A stretch of DNA of 64,000 nucleotides. It comes from Fischerella sp. CENA71 (GTDB lineage Bacteria > Cyanobacteriota > Cyanobacteriia > Cyanobacteriales > Nostocaceae). Positions within the stretch are counted from its first letter, which is position 1; each line of letters opens with the position of its first letter. The position numbers were made by a program, and so were the translations under genes. Positions 36,848 to 45,957 of the stretch are shown piece after piece. The DNA is taken from positions 109,891 to 173,890 of the forward strand of contig JANBVI010000032.1 of NCBI GenBank assembly GCA_024239075.1, read 5' to 3'. The notes under the pieces were generated by a model. It ran no database searches and was not told the origin of the DNA. It worked only from the letters and a program-made list of their open reading frames with translations.

Positions 36848-37693
36848 TCAATTCACGATAATAAAGAATAGTGGTCCACAAATGTTTTGAGGAATTCCGG
36901 CTTCTATCTGTTCTGTGGTGTAGGCGTTAGCTTCTTGCAAGGTACTTAAATCTATTAGGTCTTTTGCTTGCAAACGATACAGCGCCTTATCCAAATCATC
37001 CCGTGATAATGGGGGTTGCAATTTTTGCCGCAAATGAAATATCGGCAAATAATTATCAGTTCCAAGCTCTTTATCTAATTTCTGGATGATTTCTAAAATT
37101 TCTTTATCACTGATATTGATAATCGTCTCAACACCTGACTCTGAACTCTCAGGTGCTGAAACAGATACTTGCTCTGGTATAACTTTCAGAGTTTTCCGCA
37201 AAAAGCGCAGGTAATTATTCAGTAGATCCAAGCTGATGTTTGCGGCTCCCTTGGGACTATAATCATCCCGCAAATACTCAATTCCGCGTTCAGTCAACCA
37301 AACCTCAGCTTTCGTCCTCTTAATTTTAAGTTCGACTTCAATCAATCCGCGATCGCTCAAATTTTTTAATATTGCGTCTCGTTCTACGGCTTTTGGTGAG
37401 GTAATCTTACTAGGATTGATTTTGCCTGAAGTTTGACTTAGCTTTTCTAAAACTTTACGTTCTTTATCTGTAATCGGTAATTCTGCTGAGTCAAGTTTCA
37501 GCAGTGCTTGACCAGGTGATAAAATCTTGACTGTTGCAATCTCACGCGAAAAATCTACTAGTTCGCGAGCGCCTAAATTTTGACATATCTTGTCTTTACC
37601 TTTGAAGCTTTGGAAAATGCTAGCACTAAGGCTTGACCGATAGTTAGAACATCCTAACAGCTTCAGTAAAAACTTTAATTCATTAGTATCCAT
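36848..37693 (-). CDS. winged-helix-like protein, first gene of the cluster
   Basis: 281 aa. Two segments have helix-turn-helix/winged-helix periodicity: about 75-140 (ITDKERKVLEKLSQ ... ILKNLSDRGLIEVELKI ... WLTERGIEYL) and about 200-265 (EILEIIQKLDKELG ... DLDKALYRLQAKDLIDL). It therefore probably binds DNA or serves as an adaptor. It has no enzyme motif or membrane segment. As the first gene of the cluster it may regulate it or load the ATPase. I know of no named family that matches. Confidence 0.75.
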   Translation of the reverse strand: MDTNELKFLLKLLGCSNYRSSLSASIFQSFKGKDKICQNLGARELVDFSREIATVKILSPGQALLKLDSAELPITDKERKVLEKLSQTSGKINPSKITSPKAVERDAILKNLSDRGLIEVELKIKRTKAEVWLTERGIEYLRDDYSPKGAANISLDLLNNYLRFLRKTLKVIPEQVSVSAPESSESGVETIINISDKEILEIIQKLDKELGTDNYLPIFHLRQKLQPPLSRDDLDKALYRLQAKDLIDLSTLQEANAYTTEQIEAGIPQNICGPLFFIIVN

Positions 37694-37889
37694 GCGACTA
37701 ATCTTACCTGTATCTGAATCAGCATTACTCTAGCTTGAATGGCAATAGTTGACACACCAATACCATCGTAGCGAGAATTAATGCTATCAGGCAAAGTGCT
37801 GTATTCTTTCTTTAAGGAAGCCCAAAAAATAAACTATCCAATTTTTTACTCAAGGTGATTTTTCCTCCTTGTCTTCCTTGTGTCCTTTA

Positions 37890-38837
37890 CTACCCCTGCA
37901 CCTGTCGCAATACCTCAAACCCCTTTCCTCTCAAACCCTTAGGTAACAAAGATAACCCTAACCCAGTCCACGCTTTTGCGTGAGAAAAAGACTTACCCGC
38001 GACAACTAATTCTCTACCTTTTTGAATTTCTCCTTTCTCAATCAGGCGCAAACCTAATAATAACTGTGTTTCTGCAAGACGCTGTAGCCTAACTTTCTCT
38101 AACTTCTGTGACTCAAATTTATAACTGCTTAAATATCGCAATTTATCCTGCAAATAAGGAATAGCGCGATTTATTCCTTGCTGTTCTGCATGTACTCGAT
38201 ATTCCATCAATAACTCTGGTAAATAATAACCCTTCTTATCTGCCAAAGCGAGGCGCACAAATAAATCATTGTCTTCGCAATTTTGCCAATTAGGCTGCAT
38301 AAACCCTAAATCTAACAAAGTTTGACGGCGAAATAAAGTTGCACCAATTTGGAAGCTTTGTTGAATAAAGACTATTTCTAATAAATTATCTACAATACCT
38401 GCTGCTAAATTTGCTCTACCCCAGCGACGAGAATTTTCTTGAGTTTTTACCTCATCTCTAATATTGTTAATATCAATAATCCAGTGATCAGTACCGACAA
38501 AATCAATACTATGATCTTGAGCTAAAATCTTAGCAGTATGTTCTAAAAAATCTGGTGTTAATCTATCATCATCATCAAACTTGATAAAATATTCACCTGT
38601 AGCAGCCTCAAAACCAGATCGCATGTTATTACTTTTACCGATATTTTGTGAATGTCGAATATATTTAATTCGTCTATCTGTGTATTGTGAAATTAATTTT
38701 GGTGTACCATCACAAGAACCATCATCACAGATGATTAATTCAAAATCTTGATAAGTCTGCTGTAGTACGCTGTCAATAGCAAAAGGTAAAAGTTTAACTC
38801 TGTTAAAAGTTGGAATACAAATACTAATTTTGGGCAT
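37890..38837 (-). CDS. family 2 glycosyltransferase
   Basis: 315 aa. The GT-A fold starts at once: ISICIPTFNRVKLLPFAIDSVL, then LIICDDGSCDGTP with the nucleotide-binding Asp pair, and FIKFDDDDRLTPDF with the DxD-type metal site. The C-terminal 100 residues are helical. It probably transfers a sugar to a polysaccharide or lipid carrier on the cytoplasmic face of the membrane. It is followed on the same strand by another GT-A-like gene, suggesting a small surface-glycan locus. Confidence 0.88.
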   Translation of the reverse strand: MPKISICIPTFNRVKLLPFAIDSVLQQTYQDFELIICDDGSCDGTPKLISQYTDRRIKYIRHSQNIGKSNNMRSGFEAATGEYFIKFDDDDRLTPDFLEHTAKILAQDHSIDFVGTDHWIIDINNIRDEVKTQENSRRWGRANLAAGIVDNLLEIVFIQQSFQIGATLFRRQTLLDLGFMQPNWQNCEDNDLFVRLALADKKGYYLPELLMEYRVHAEQQGINRAIPYLQDKLRYLSSYKFESQKLEKVRLQRLAETQLLLGLRLIEKGEIQKGRELVVAGKSFSHAKAWTGLGLSLLPKGLRGKGFEVLRQVQG

Positions 38838-38897
38838 ATTATCTTATCTGTGTTCGCTAAAAAAAATAGATTTCACAGTTTTATTTAAAAAAACAAA

Positions 38898-39917
38898 TCA
38901 AGCAATAGTTCTCTTAATTTTATTCATGAACTTTTTTAAAAAACGAATCGTTTTTTTTGTCATACTTGGTGGTTTAAATTGCTGTGGTTTCTGCTCTATT
39001 TGTTTCATAAATCGATAATATAAAAACTCTTCTCGATAACGAATTTCAACATCTTCTCCACAACATAGACGAGCAAAATCACTTGCAGGATAGCTCATAT
39101 AATGAATACGATGAATAGGTTTTAAACCTTCTTGATTGTAAAGAACATTTTCAATATTTATAAATGGATCTGCATTCGCACAGTTTCCAGTTCTATCTTT
39201 ACCATTAGGGCTAAGAGTGTAGTTAAATATAGAATATTTATTATCTATAGTCATGTAATTGAATAAAGCTGAACTTGACCACCAAAACTTTTGATTAATC
39301 CATTCAATTTCTCTTTGCTCAATTAGGCGATACATGAAATTATCTAATTCTTCACTTCCAAAGAGTCCCTGATGAGAAGCAAAAAAACTATTACAATGAA
39401 TTCTGGAACGTAATTTAGCTTCGGTAAGACTAGTTGCACTTGCTGCAAGTTTAAGATTAATATCTGTAGCGGCTTCAGGCTTATCATGTTCCCAATCATC
39501 AAAAACTAAATCGTAATTGTCTAGTTTTGTTAAGACATCATCAATTGGTTTCATAGCTAGGCTGTCAGCGTCATAAAATATGAATCTTGCAAAATCTCCA
39601 TCAAACGCAGCAAACTTTCTATGGACAAAACCTTTATACCAGCCAGGACGATTTAAATGGGATTCTTTAGCTCTGGGATGAGCATCCCATACTCGATTGA
39701 CAAAATCATCCCAACGTTGAATTGACTCCCAATTGTCAAAAAGACTGACATGAGGTCTAGATTTAATTTCTTCTGTAATTTTGTTTAATTGTTGATTATA
39801 GGGAATTATACAAACCGGGATTTCTGGGCTAATATTTCTTTCAATACTATTTAATAATGCAACTAATTGATCATAAACAACATCATTGGCAAGAGTATAA
39901 ATACCAGCTTTTTTCAT
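38898..39917 (-). CDS. Npun_R2821/Npun_R2823-type GT-A-like protein
   Basis: 339 aa. It matches my memory of a cyanobacterial family named after Npun_R2821/R2823. A GT-A-type start (GIYTLANDVVYDQLVALLNS) is followed by FIFYDADSLAM near residue 136, a DxD-like metal and nucleotide-sugar site as in family 8-type glycosyltransferases. The C terminus is basic. It is upstream of the family 2 glycosyltransferase gene and divergent from the family 4 gene. A glycosyltransferase role is likely but unproven. Confidence 0.75.
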   Translation of the reverse strand: MKKAGIYTLANDVVYDQLVALLNSIERNISPEIPVCIIPYNQQLNKITEEIKSRPHVSLFDNWESIQRWDDFVNRVWDAHPRAKESHLNRPGWYKGFVHRKFAAFDGDFARFIFYDADSLAMKPIDDVLTKLDNYDLVFDDWEHDKPEAATDINLKLAASATSLTEAKLRSRIHCNSFFASHQGLFGSEELDNFMYRLIEQREIEWINQKFWWSSSALFNYMTIDNKYSIFNYTLSPNGKDRTGNCANADPFINIENVLYNQEGLKPIHRIHYMSYPASDFARLCCGEDVEIRYREEFLYYRFMKQIEQKPQQFKPPSMTKKTIRFLKKFMNKIKRTIA

Positions 39918-40054
39918 ACGGAAAGACGATCTTGAGATTGAATTTATAAGTAGCTCAAATACATAGAGTTCAAGATGATGACATAAACTATGTCAACAAG
40001 TCATTCTATATACATCACTGTACTGTTCAATATTGTTCCCAAATAAATTCCTTT

Positions 40055-41326
40055 ATGAACATTTTGATGTTATCTTCTACTTTTCCTTATCCACCAACGC
40101 GGGGAGGAACACAGGTAAGAACGTTTAACTTACTCAAGTATCTTCGTCAACGCCATACTATTACTCTGGTAACTCAACGGGAAGCTGATGTCACAGATGC
40201 AGAGATTACAGAGTTACAAAATTGGGTAAATAATTTAGTTGTATTTAACCGTCCTCCTGATTTTGGAACTAGTGGCGGTATAGTAAAGAAAATTCAACGT
40301 TTCACTAAATTTTTGCGAGAAGGAATTCCGCCGAGTGTCTTAAATCGATATTCTGTGGAAATACAAGAGTGGATTGATAATTTTGTACAAGCAGGTAAAT
40401 GTGATGTTATTACCTGCGAACATACCGCTAATGAAATTTATATAAAACCCCATTTTAAAAAACAGGTAAGAACTATAATTAATGTCCATAGTTCTGTCTA
40501 TGGAACCTGTCGCAACCAACTAGAAATCGGGATTTCTGAAAATCCTTGGCGAGATAGAATCAACTTACCTTTACTACGACGTTACGAACAACGCTACTGT
40601 TCTAAATTTTCGGCGATCGCAGCAACAACACAAGAAGATAAAATTCAACTACAACAATTGAATCCCGATGCTGAGATTACTGTCATTCCTAATGGTGTGG
40701 ATTTAGAGTCATTTCCGTACCGCATCACAGATCCAGGAGGACATCGCTTAGTTTTTATCGGTGCGATGGATAATTTAGCCAACATAGATGCTGTCATTTT
40801 TTTCAGCAACAAAGTTTTACCAAAAGTTCAACAACGTTATCCCGATGCAACTTTTGATATCATTGGTTCTCGTCCTGTACCAGAAGTTTTAGCATTGCAA
40901 ACAAAACCAGGAATTACTGTCACCGGACGTGTACCTTCAATGGTAGAGTACTTGCATAAAGCCACTGTCTGTGTTGTACCGATGCGGACAGGATTTGGAA
41001 TTAAAAATAAAACCTTAGAAGCAATGGCTGCTGGTGTACCAGTAGTAGCAAGCGATCGCGGTTTAGAAGGATTAGCTGTAGATGGGGCAAATGTTTCACT
41101 CACCGCACTACGGGCAAATCATCCTGCTGAATATATTAGCGCCATTAGTCACCTATTTAGTAACTCACAACTACGAGATGAATTATCTTATAACGGTAGA
41201 CAATTAATCGAAAATGAATTTACTTGGGAAAGTGCAGGTAAACGCTACGAACAAATTTGTATTGATACATTAGAGCTAGAGTATAAACGTGTAGAAGGTA
41301 AAACTATAAAAAATCAACGTGCTTGA
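40055..41326 (+). CDS. family 4 glycosyltransferase (GT-B fold)
   Basis: 423 aa. The N-terminal Rossmann domain starts MNILMLSSTFPYPPTRGGTQ with the glycine-rich acceptor loop. The C-terminal domain has ITVIPNGVDLESF, LVFIGAMDN, and the donor-site motif FGIKNKTLEAMAAGVPVVAS with the E-x7-E-like arrangement. It is a retaining GT4 enzyme for exopolysaccharide or glycolipid synthesis. It is divergent from the two minus-strand GT genes, with 137 bp between. Confidence 0.9.
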   Translation: MNILMLSSTFPYPPTRGGTQVRTFNLLKYLRQRHTITLVTQREADVTDAEITELQNWVNNLVVFNRPPDFGTSGGIVKKIQRFTKFLREGIPPSVLNRYSVEIQEWIDNFVQAGKCDVITCEHTANEIYIKPHFKKQVRTIINVHSSVYGTCRNQLEIGISENPWRDRINLPLLRRYEQRYCSKFSAIAATTQEDKIQLQQLNPDAEITVIPNGVDLESFPYRITDPGGHRLVFIGAMDNLANIDAVIFFSNKVLPKVQQRYPDATFDIIGSRPVPEVLALQTKPGITVTGRVPSMVEYLHKATVCVVPMRTGFGIKNKTLEAMAAGVPVVASDRGLEGLAVDGANVSLTALRANHPAEYISAISHLFSNSQLRDELSYNGRQLIENEFTWESAGKRYEQICIDTLELEYKRVEGKTIKNQRA

Positions 41327-41346
41327 TTAGGTTTAAGCTATTGATG

Positions 41347-41724
41347 TCAGTAATAATTGCACACTAGTAGTTGTGTTACCATCAAATAAGCCGCTACCTT
41401 CGCCAGGATTGGCTTGTGTGTTACTAGCATAAAGACGCTGTAAACTAGCACGTTATCACTTGTTTCCTTGGCGATCAATTCATTGACTCGATCTAAGCAA
41501 GCATTTAGTCCAGCAGCAAACTCATAGCGAGTCATGGGGCGATCGCCATGATAAGTCTGATTGGGATAACCTGCAATGCAACCATATCTTTCCACCAAAG
41601 ATTGCAATGCACCGAATACCCAATCTGTAGATTGTACATTCCGCAGTTGAGATACTGATGTCACTTGCGCCATTGGATCATCAAAGGAAGTGAATTGATC
41701 TGATGCTGCTAAGGAAGGATTTGC
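41347..41724 (-). pseudogene. SLH-domain porin fragment
   Basis: The readable frame contains VTSVSQLRNVQSTDWVFGAL, LVERYGCIAGYP and MTRYEFAAGLNACLDRVNEL, the conserved SLH motif of cyanobacterial OprB-type iron-uptake porins. In-frame coding continues upstream of the ATG at 41673 to about 41724 (ANPSLAASDQFTSFDDP) and then hits a stop, so the signal peptide is lost. After RVNEL the porin sequence ends. The next bases in another frame read RASLQRLYASNTQANPGEGS, a different protein end. It is a rearranged remnant without the beta-barrel. Confidence 0.8.
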
Positions 41725-41892
41725 TCACACACTCAACGATAGAGCTGATTCAAAATACCTTTTTAATGTCATTAGTAAAATTACCATTTTGTACAAATTT
41801 ACACTTTCTCTTTCTGGGCAATATCTCAATAAGGGGAGTATAAAATAAAAAAATAATCAAAAAATCTTGCTAGATTTACTGAAAAATTAAGT

Positions 41893-42234
41893 ATGGTTAA
41901 CCGCCCACCAAACCCAGCCCCAAAACCATCTGCTGCAAACAAAACTAAAAAACGAATTGTCAAAAAACCTAAAACAATCGTCAAAACATCCCAAGTTCCC
42001 ACACCAAATTCTCAACCAGATGGGCGTCGGCTTCTACGTCGAAAAGTTAAGACTCAGCAAAATTCCTCTGGTTTGGCGTCAAAAGTGGCGATCGCCATCT
42101 TATTAGGTAGCGCTTGCTTAGTGGCGGCTTTTGCCTGGATTAGTATTGAATTGATGATCAATCCTGATAAAGTCACTTGGCTAAATCAACTTTTGCCTGC
42201 ATGGGTACAATCTGTCAGCCACGAGGAACAGTGA
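41893..42234 (+). CDS. small single-pass membrane protein, unknown
   Basis: 113 aa. A very basic, Pro- and Lys-rich N-terminal 65 residues are followed by one transmembrane helix (VAIAILLGSACLVAAFAW, about 67-84) and a short outer part. It resembles anchored small proteins of cyanobacteria of unknown function. It is monocistronic, preceded by the porin remnant. No catalytic residues are present. Confidence 0.7.
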   Translation: MVNRPPNPAPKPSAANKTKKRIVKKPKTIVKTSQVPTPNSQPDGRRLLRRKVKTQQNSSGLASKVAIAILLGSACLVAAFAWISIELMINPDKVTWLNQLLPAWVQSVSHEEQ

Positions 42235-42485
42235 ACAGTTATCAGTTATCAATAAACTAGCTTTTCGCTGATAACTAATTGGTAAGTGAATTAGTAAATT
42301 GACTATTTATTTGACTTGAAATTCTCTATGCTTTTATTAGTAGCGATCGCTAAACCTAGAGTGACACCAAGCTAGTGTACTGGTAGAGGCTGCCAATAAA
42401 TACAACTATGAATACCCAGAGTTGCCATATACCACTGGCATCTCTAAACAGTACTTGTCAGAGACGAGCTTTTTTTTAGGTGTTG

Positions 42486-42671
42486 TTATTCTTCAGTGTC
42501 AGTAGTTGCCTGTTTTTGCATCTTCAAGTTCTGCAACTGCTGTAACAGACAATCTACCTCTGCTTGCAGGTGCATAAATTTAACTTGTTGATCTACTTGA
42601 TTAAAACACTTCTCTAGCTTTGTTGCCCAAGCTGTATGGGATTGGCGTTCAGAAATACTAGATGTAGACAT
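42486..42671 (-). CDS. small coiled-coil-like protein (61 aa)
   Basis: 61 aa, mostly one predicted amphipathic helix with heptad-like Leu/Val spacing (VKFMHLQAEVDCLLQQLQNL). It has no other motif. The length, ATG start and composition look like a genuine small cyanobacterial protein; function is unknown. A GAGCTTTTTTTT tract just downstream, near 42465-42476, has the look of a plus-strand transcript end. Confidence 0.6.
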   Translation of the reverse strand: MSTSSISERQSHTAWATKLEKCFNQVDQQVKFMHLQAEVDCLLQQLQNLKMQKQATTDTEE

Positions 42672-43096
42672 TGCTTACTAAGTTATCCGTAACTCAACTC
42701 ACACCATCAAAGATATTATAATAGGAAAGTTTAAAGAATTATTAAAAAATTGTATAATTTTTCCTTTCCTTTGTAATTCCATCTTTCATGTGTAGTCAAT
42801 GACTGCACCAATATAACTTTGTTCCTCTGGAATTGTGGCTATTAGGTTGTTTGGGGTATGGGGTGTATTGGAAGTGTCAAAAAATGTGGCGCAAACCTTC
42901 CCAGAGATACATCTAAAACGATAAACTGACATTCTACGAATAATTTGTTTGTTGTATGGTTATTTGTCGTTTGGGTTTGACATGTGTTGTTTGTTAGTGA
43001 TTTATAAACAACCAACAACCAACACTCAACACCCAATACCCAACTACCAGCACCCAACACCCAAAAATATTTAACAATAACAAGCCCTGAAAACTC
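42672..43096. other. intergenic region with heptamer repeats before thrC
   Basis: From about 43005 to 43070 the sequence is built of CAACCAA/CAACACC/ACCCAAC-type heptamers. The rest is AT-rich. A long minus-strand open frame overlapping thrC is spurious. Confidence 0.5.
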
Positions 43097-44188
43097 GTGA
43101 CCTTGAGCCTGTCTGCAACTACATCTCATCGCCAACCTTGGCCCGGACTTATAGAGCAGTATCGCGATTACTTGCCTGTCAGCGAAGCAACGCCAGTTGT
43201 CACTCTGCTGGAGGGTAACACTCCTTTGATTCCAGCGCCTGCGATCGCCCAACGCATTGGCAGACAAGTACGTGTTTTTGTCAAATACGACGGTCTTAAC
43301 CCCACTGGTAGCTTCAAAGACCGGGGTATGACAATGGCAATATCCAAAGCCAAGGAAGCAGGAGCCAAAGCGGTAATTTGTGCTAGTACAGGTAACACCT
43401 CAGCAGCAGCAGCAGCCTATGCTCGCCGTGGCGGAATGCGTGCTTTTGTATTGATCCCCGATGGTTATGTAGCTTTGGGTAAATTGGCACAGGCACTATT
43501 GTATGGTGCAGAGGTACTGGCAATTAAAGGTAACTTTGACCGTGCTTTAGAAATAGTCCGCGAAATGGCTGAAACTCATCCAGTCACTTTGGTGAATTCA
43601 GTCAATCCTTACCGTTTAGAGGGGCAAAAAACCGCAGCGTTTGAAATTGTTGATGTCTTAGGTAACACTCCCGATTGGCTGTGCATTCCCGTGGGTAATG
43701 CGGGAAATATCACAGCATATTGGATGGGATTTTGTCAATATCATCAAATTGGGAAGTGCGATCGCTTACCCCGGATGATGGGTTTCCAAGCAGCTGGTGC
43801 AGCGCCCTTGGTAAAAGGAGAACCAATACCCCATCCAGAAACACTCGCCACAGCCATTAGAATTGGTAATCCTGCTAGTTGGGAAAAAGCCGTAGCTGTC
43901 AAATCAGCCAGTATGGGGAATTTCCATTCTGTCACCGATGATGAAATCCTCGACGCCTATCGTCTCTTAGCATCAGAAGAAGGAATTTTCTGCGAACCAG
44001 CCAGCGCTGCTTCTGTCGCAGGTTTGCTACAGGTTAAAGACCAAGTTCCCACAGGTGCAACAGTGGTTTGTGTCCTCACTGGTAATGGTTTAAAAGACCC
44101 AGATACAGCCATTAAACACAGCAACAGTCAATTTAAACAAGGTATCGAGGCGGAAGTTGACGCTGTAGCTGCGGCGATGGGATTTTAA
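43097..44188 (+). CDS. thrC: threonine synthase
   Basis: 363 aa; converts O-phosphohomoserine to threonine with PLP. The PLP lysine is in [11 protein letters not shown] (about residue 75). The phosphate-binding loop [15 protein letters not shown], the [16 protein letters not shown] region and the C-terminal [14 protein letters not shown] are typical of the class. GTG is used as start; it has no strong ribosome site, and no ATG lies nearby upstream in frame. It is monocistronic. Confidence 0.93.
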   Translation: MTLSLSATTSHRQPWPGLIEQYRDYLPVSEATPVVTLLEGNTPLIPAPAIAQRIGRQVRVFVKYDGLNPTGSFKDRGMTMAISKAKEAGAKAVICASTGNTSAAAAAYARRGGMRAFVLIPDGYVALGKLAQALLYGAEVLAIKGNFDRALEIVREMAETHPVTLVNSVNPYRLEGQKTAAFEIVDVLGNTPDWLCIPVGNAGNITAYWMGFCQYHQIGKCDRLPRMMGFQAAGAAPLVKGEPIPHPETLATAIRIGNPASWEKAVAVKSASMGNFHSVTDDEILDAYRLLASEEGIFCEPASAASVAGLLQVKDQVPTGATVVCVLTGNGLKDPDTAIKHSNSQFKQGIEAEVDAVAAAMGF

Positions 44189-44204
44189 AGCGCTACGCGG
44201 AATG

Positions 44205-44360
44205 AAGAGGACAGGGGGACGCGGTGACGTGGTGACGTGGTGACGCGGTGAAAGTTTCTCTATCCTCATCACTGCGTCTTCCCTTCTTCATGTCCCCGCG
44301 TCTTCCTCTCTCCGTGTCTTCCCTTCTTCGTGTCGCCGCGTCTTCCGCTCTCCGCGTCTA
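44205..44360. repeat. GC-rich degenerate tandem repeats
   Basis: Tandem GACGCGGT/GACGTGGT units (about 44220-44252), then CGTCTTCC(C/T)-type units (CGCGTCTTCCTCTCTCCGTG) to about 44360. The two parts are partly complementary, so the region can fold back. It resembles the inner part of the MITE copies (ACACGGAGACGGGGAGATG) and is a common intergenic filler in such genomes. Confidence 0.6.
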
Positions 44361-44458
44361 AGATTTTTAATTCTCCACTTCTCACCCAGTATCTCTCACT
44401 ACAACCACAGACTTGCGGCACAATGTTATTTAAATCCAAGTGTGGGGAGTGAGCTTTA

Positions 44459-45472
44459 ATGGCTATTAATCTACAGCAAGCTTTAGAAGTCGGTAAATAT
44501 ATAGTTACCCAACGTGTAAAAGGTCGTAAACGTTACCCCTTGGTTTTAATGTTGGAACCTTTATTTCGTTGCAACCTCGCCTGTACTGGTTGTGGCAAAA
44601 TTCAGCATCCCACAGAAATACTCAAACGTAACCTAACTCCACAGGAATGTTTTGCAGCAGCCGAAGAATGTGGCGCACCCATAGTCTCTATTCCCGGTGG
44701 TGAACCACTGCTGCATCCTCAGATTGACGAGATTGTGCAGGGATTGATTGAGCGTAAAAAGTTTGTTTACTTGTGTACGAATGGCTTGTTACTAGAAAAG
44801 AGCCTAGATAAATTTAAACCTTCACCTTACTTAACATTTAGTGTACATCTGGATGGAATGCGAGATTGGCATGATCAATGTGTGAATCGCAAGGGTGTTT
44901 TTGACACTGCGGTGCAAGCGATACGTGCTGCTAAAGCCAAGGGATTTCGTGTGACTACTAACACTACTGTGTTTGAGGGTGTCGATCGCAAACAAATACA
45001 GGAGTTTTTTGATTTCCTCAGTACACTCAATATTGATGGAATGATGATTTCTCCTGGTTATAGCTATGAATGGGCGCCAGATCAAGAACATTTTCTCAAA
45101 CGTGAACAAACACGCGCCTTATTTAGAGAAATTTTAGCTCCTTACAAAGCAGGTCAGAAAAACTGGAACTTTAACCACAATCCACTCTTTTTAGATTTTC
45201 TCACTGGTGAGAAAGACTATGAATGTTCACCTTGGGGTAGTCCGAGCTACAGCGTTCTGGGTTGGCAAAAACCTTGTTATTTATTGAATGAGGGACATTA
45301 TGCGACTTTCCATGAACTAATGGAAGAGACCGAGTGGAACAAATACGGGCGTGCGAGTGGTAATCCTAAGTGTGCAGATTGTATGGTTCACTGCGGTTAT
45401 GAACCCACCGCTGCTACTGATGCTATGCAACCACAGAATTTAGTTCGTTCTATTGGCAGTATTTTTGGTTAG
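44459..45472 (+). CDS. hpnH: HpnH, adenosyl-hopene radical SAM enzyme
   Basis: 337 aa. HpnH joins a 5'-deoxyadenosyl radical to diploptene (hopene), the first step in extended hopanoid side-chain synthesis. The radical SAM cluster motif is CNLACTGC (C38, C42, C45), followed by [10 protein letters not shown] for SAM binding. The C-terminal auxiliary part has the [20 protein letters not shown] region and a Cys-rich end ([12 protein letters not shown]). The length and these motifs match HpnH. No other hopanoid gene is in the window. Confidence 0.9.
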   Translation: MAINLQQALEVGKYIVTQRVKGRKRYPLVLMLEPLFRCNLACTGCGKIQHPTEILKRNLTPQECFAAAEECGAPIVSIPGGEPLLHPQIDEIVQGLIERKKFVYLCTNGLLLEKSLDKFKPSPYLTFSVHLDGMRDWHDQCVNRKGVFDTAVQAIRAAKAKGFRVTTNTTVFEGVDRKQIQEFFDFLSTLNIDGMMISPGYSYEWAPDQEHFLKREQTRALFREILAPYKAGQKNWNFNHNPLFLDFLTGEKDYECSPWGSPSYSVLGWQKPCYLLNEGHYATFHELMEETEWNKYGRASGNPKCADCMVHCGYEPTAATDAMQPQNLVRSIGSIFG

Positions 45473-45524
45473 AGTTTGTCGGGGCTTAATAAGTCCAAAG
45501 AGGGTTTTTGTCAGGATTTAGGTA

Positions 45525-45549
45525 GGGGCGTACAGCTAGCTGTACACCC
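45525..45549. repeat. palindromic hairpin around GTACAGCTAGCTGTAC
   Basis: A perfect 16-bp palindrome with flanking GGG/CCC extension. It is about 50 bp after hpnH and between convergent genes. It could act as a terminator-like stop, but no T-run follows. Confidence 0.55.
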
Positions 45550-45582
45550 TTATAGTAAATCCCATATGTATTCAGTCAGATA

Positions 45583-45831
45583 TCATCCCAATGCCAAAAG
45601 TTCTTCTATACCCAAAATATCGCGATCGCTAATAATCTCTGTTTTTGTGTGAAACGAAAAGTAGCGCTTACCGCCTTCTGTGTTCCATACCTGCTGTAAT
45701 ACAGGATCGGGAAATTTACCGCTATTGAGTTGAGTTAGTATAGGCGGCCACTTTTGGCTGAGTTTGCTAGCTTCACCAACGAAGAGCTTAAAATCACCAA
45801 TATGTGCGATCGCGTAGATGCCAGAAGACAT
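45583..45831 (-). CDS. small conserved protein, GIY-YIG-like (82 aa)
   Basis: The start SSGIYAIAHIGDFKLFVGEASKL followed by PILTQLNSGKF and LQQVWNTEGGKRYFSF has the order of a degenerate GIY-YIG fold: GIY strand, a YIG-like FVG, then an Arg/Leu helix. The usual catalytic Arg and Glu are not evident, so nuclease activity is doubtful. It is convergent with hpnH. Function is unknown. Confidence 0.6.
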   Translation of the reverse strand: MSSGIYAIAHIGDFKLFVGEASKLSQKWPPILTQLNSGKFPDPVLQQVWNTEGGKRYFSFHTKTEIISDRDILGIEELLALG

Positions 45832-45957
45832 AGTTATATCATGTTCGCTTGAACACTTATATTATCAGTTGAGGTCGGTAATTGGTAATTGGTAATTGGA
45901 ATATTACTATGTTCAATGCTCAAGCTTTATATCGTCAGCAATTAACCGGAATTGATA

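Noticed and set aside
42842-43267. 141-codon minus-strand open frame
   Set aside because: It overlaps the thrC start and heptamer repeats, has no ribosome site and no recognisable domain.
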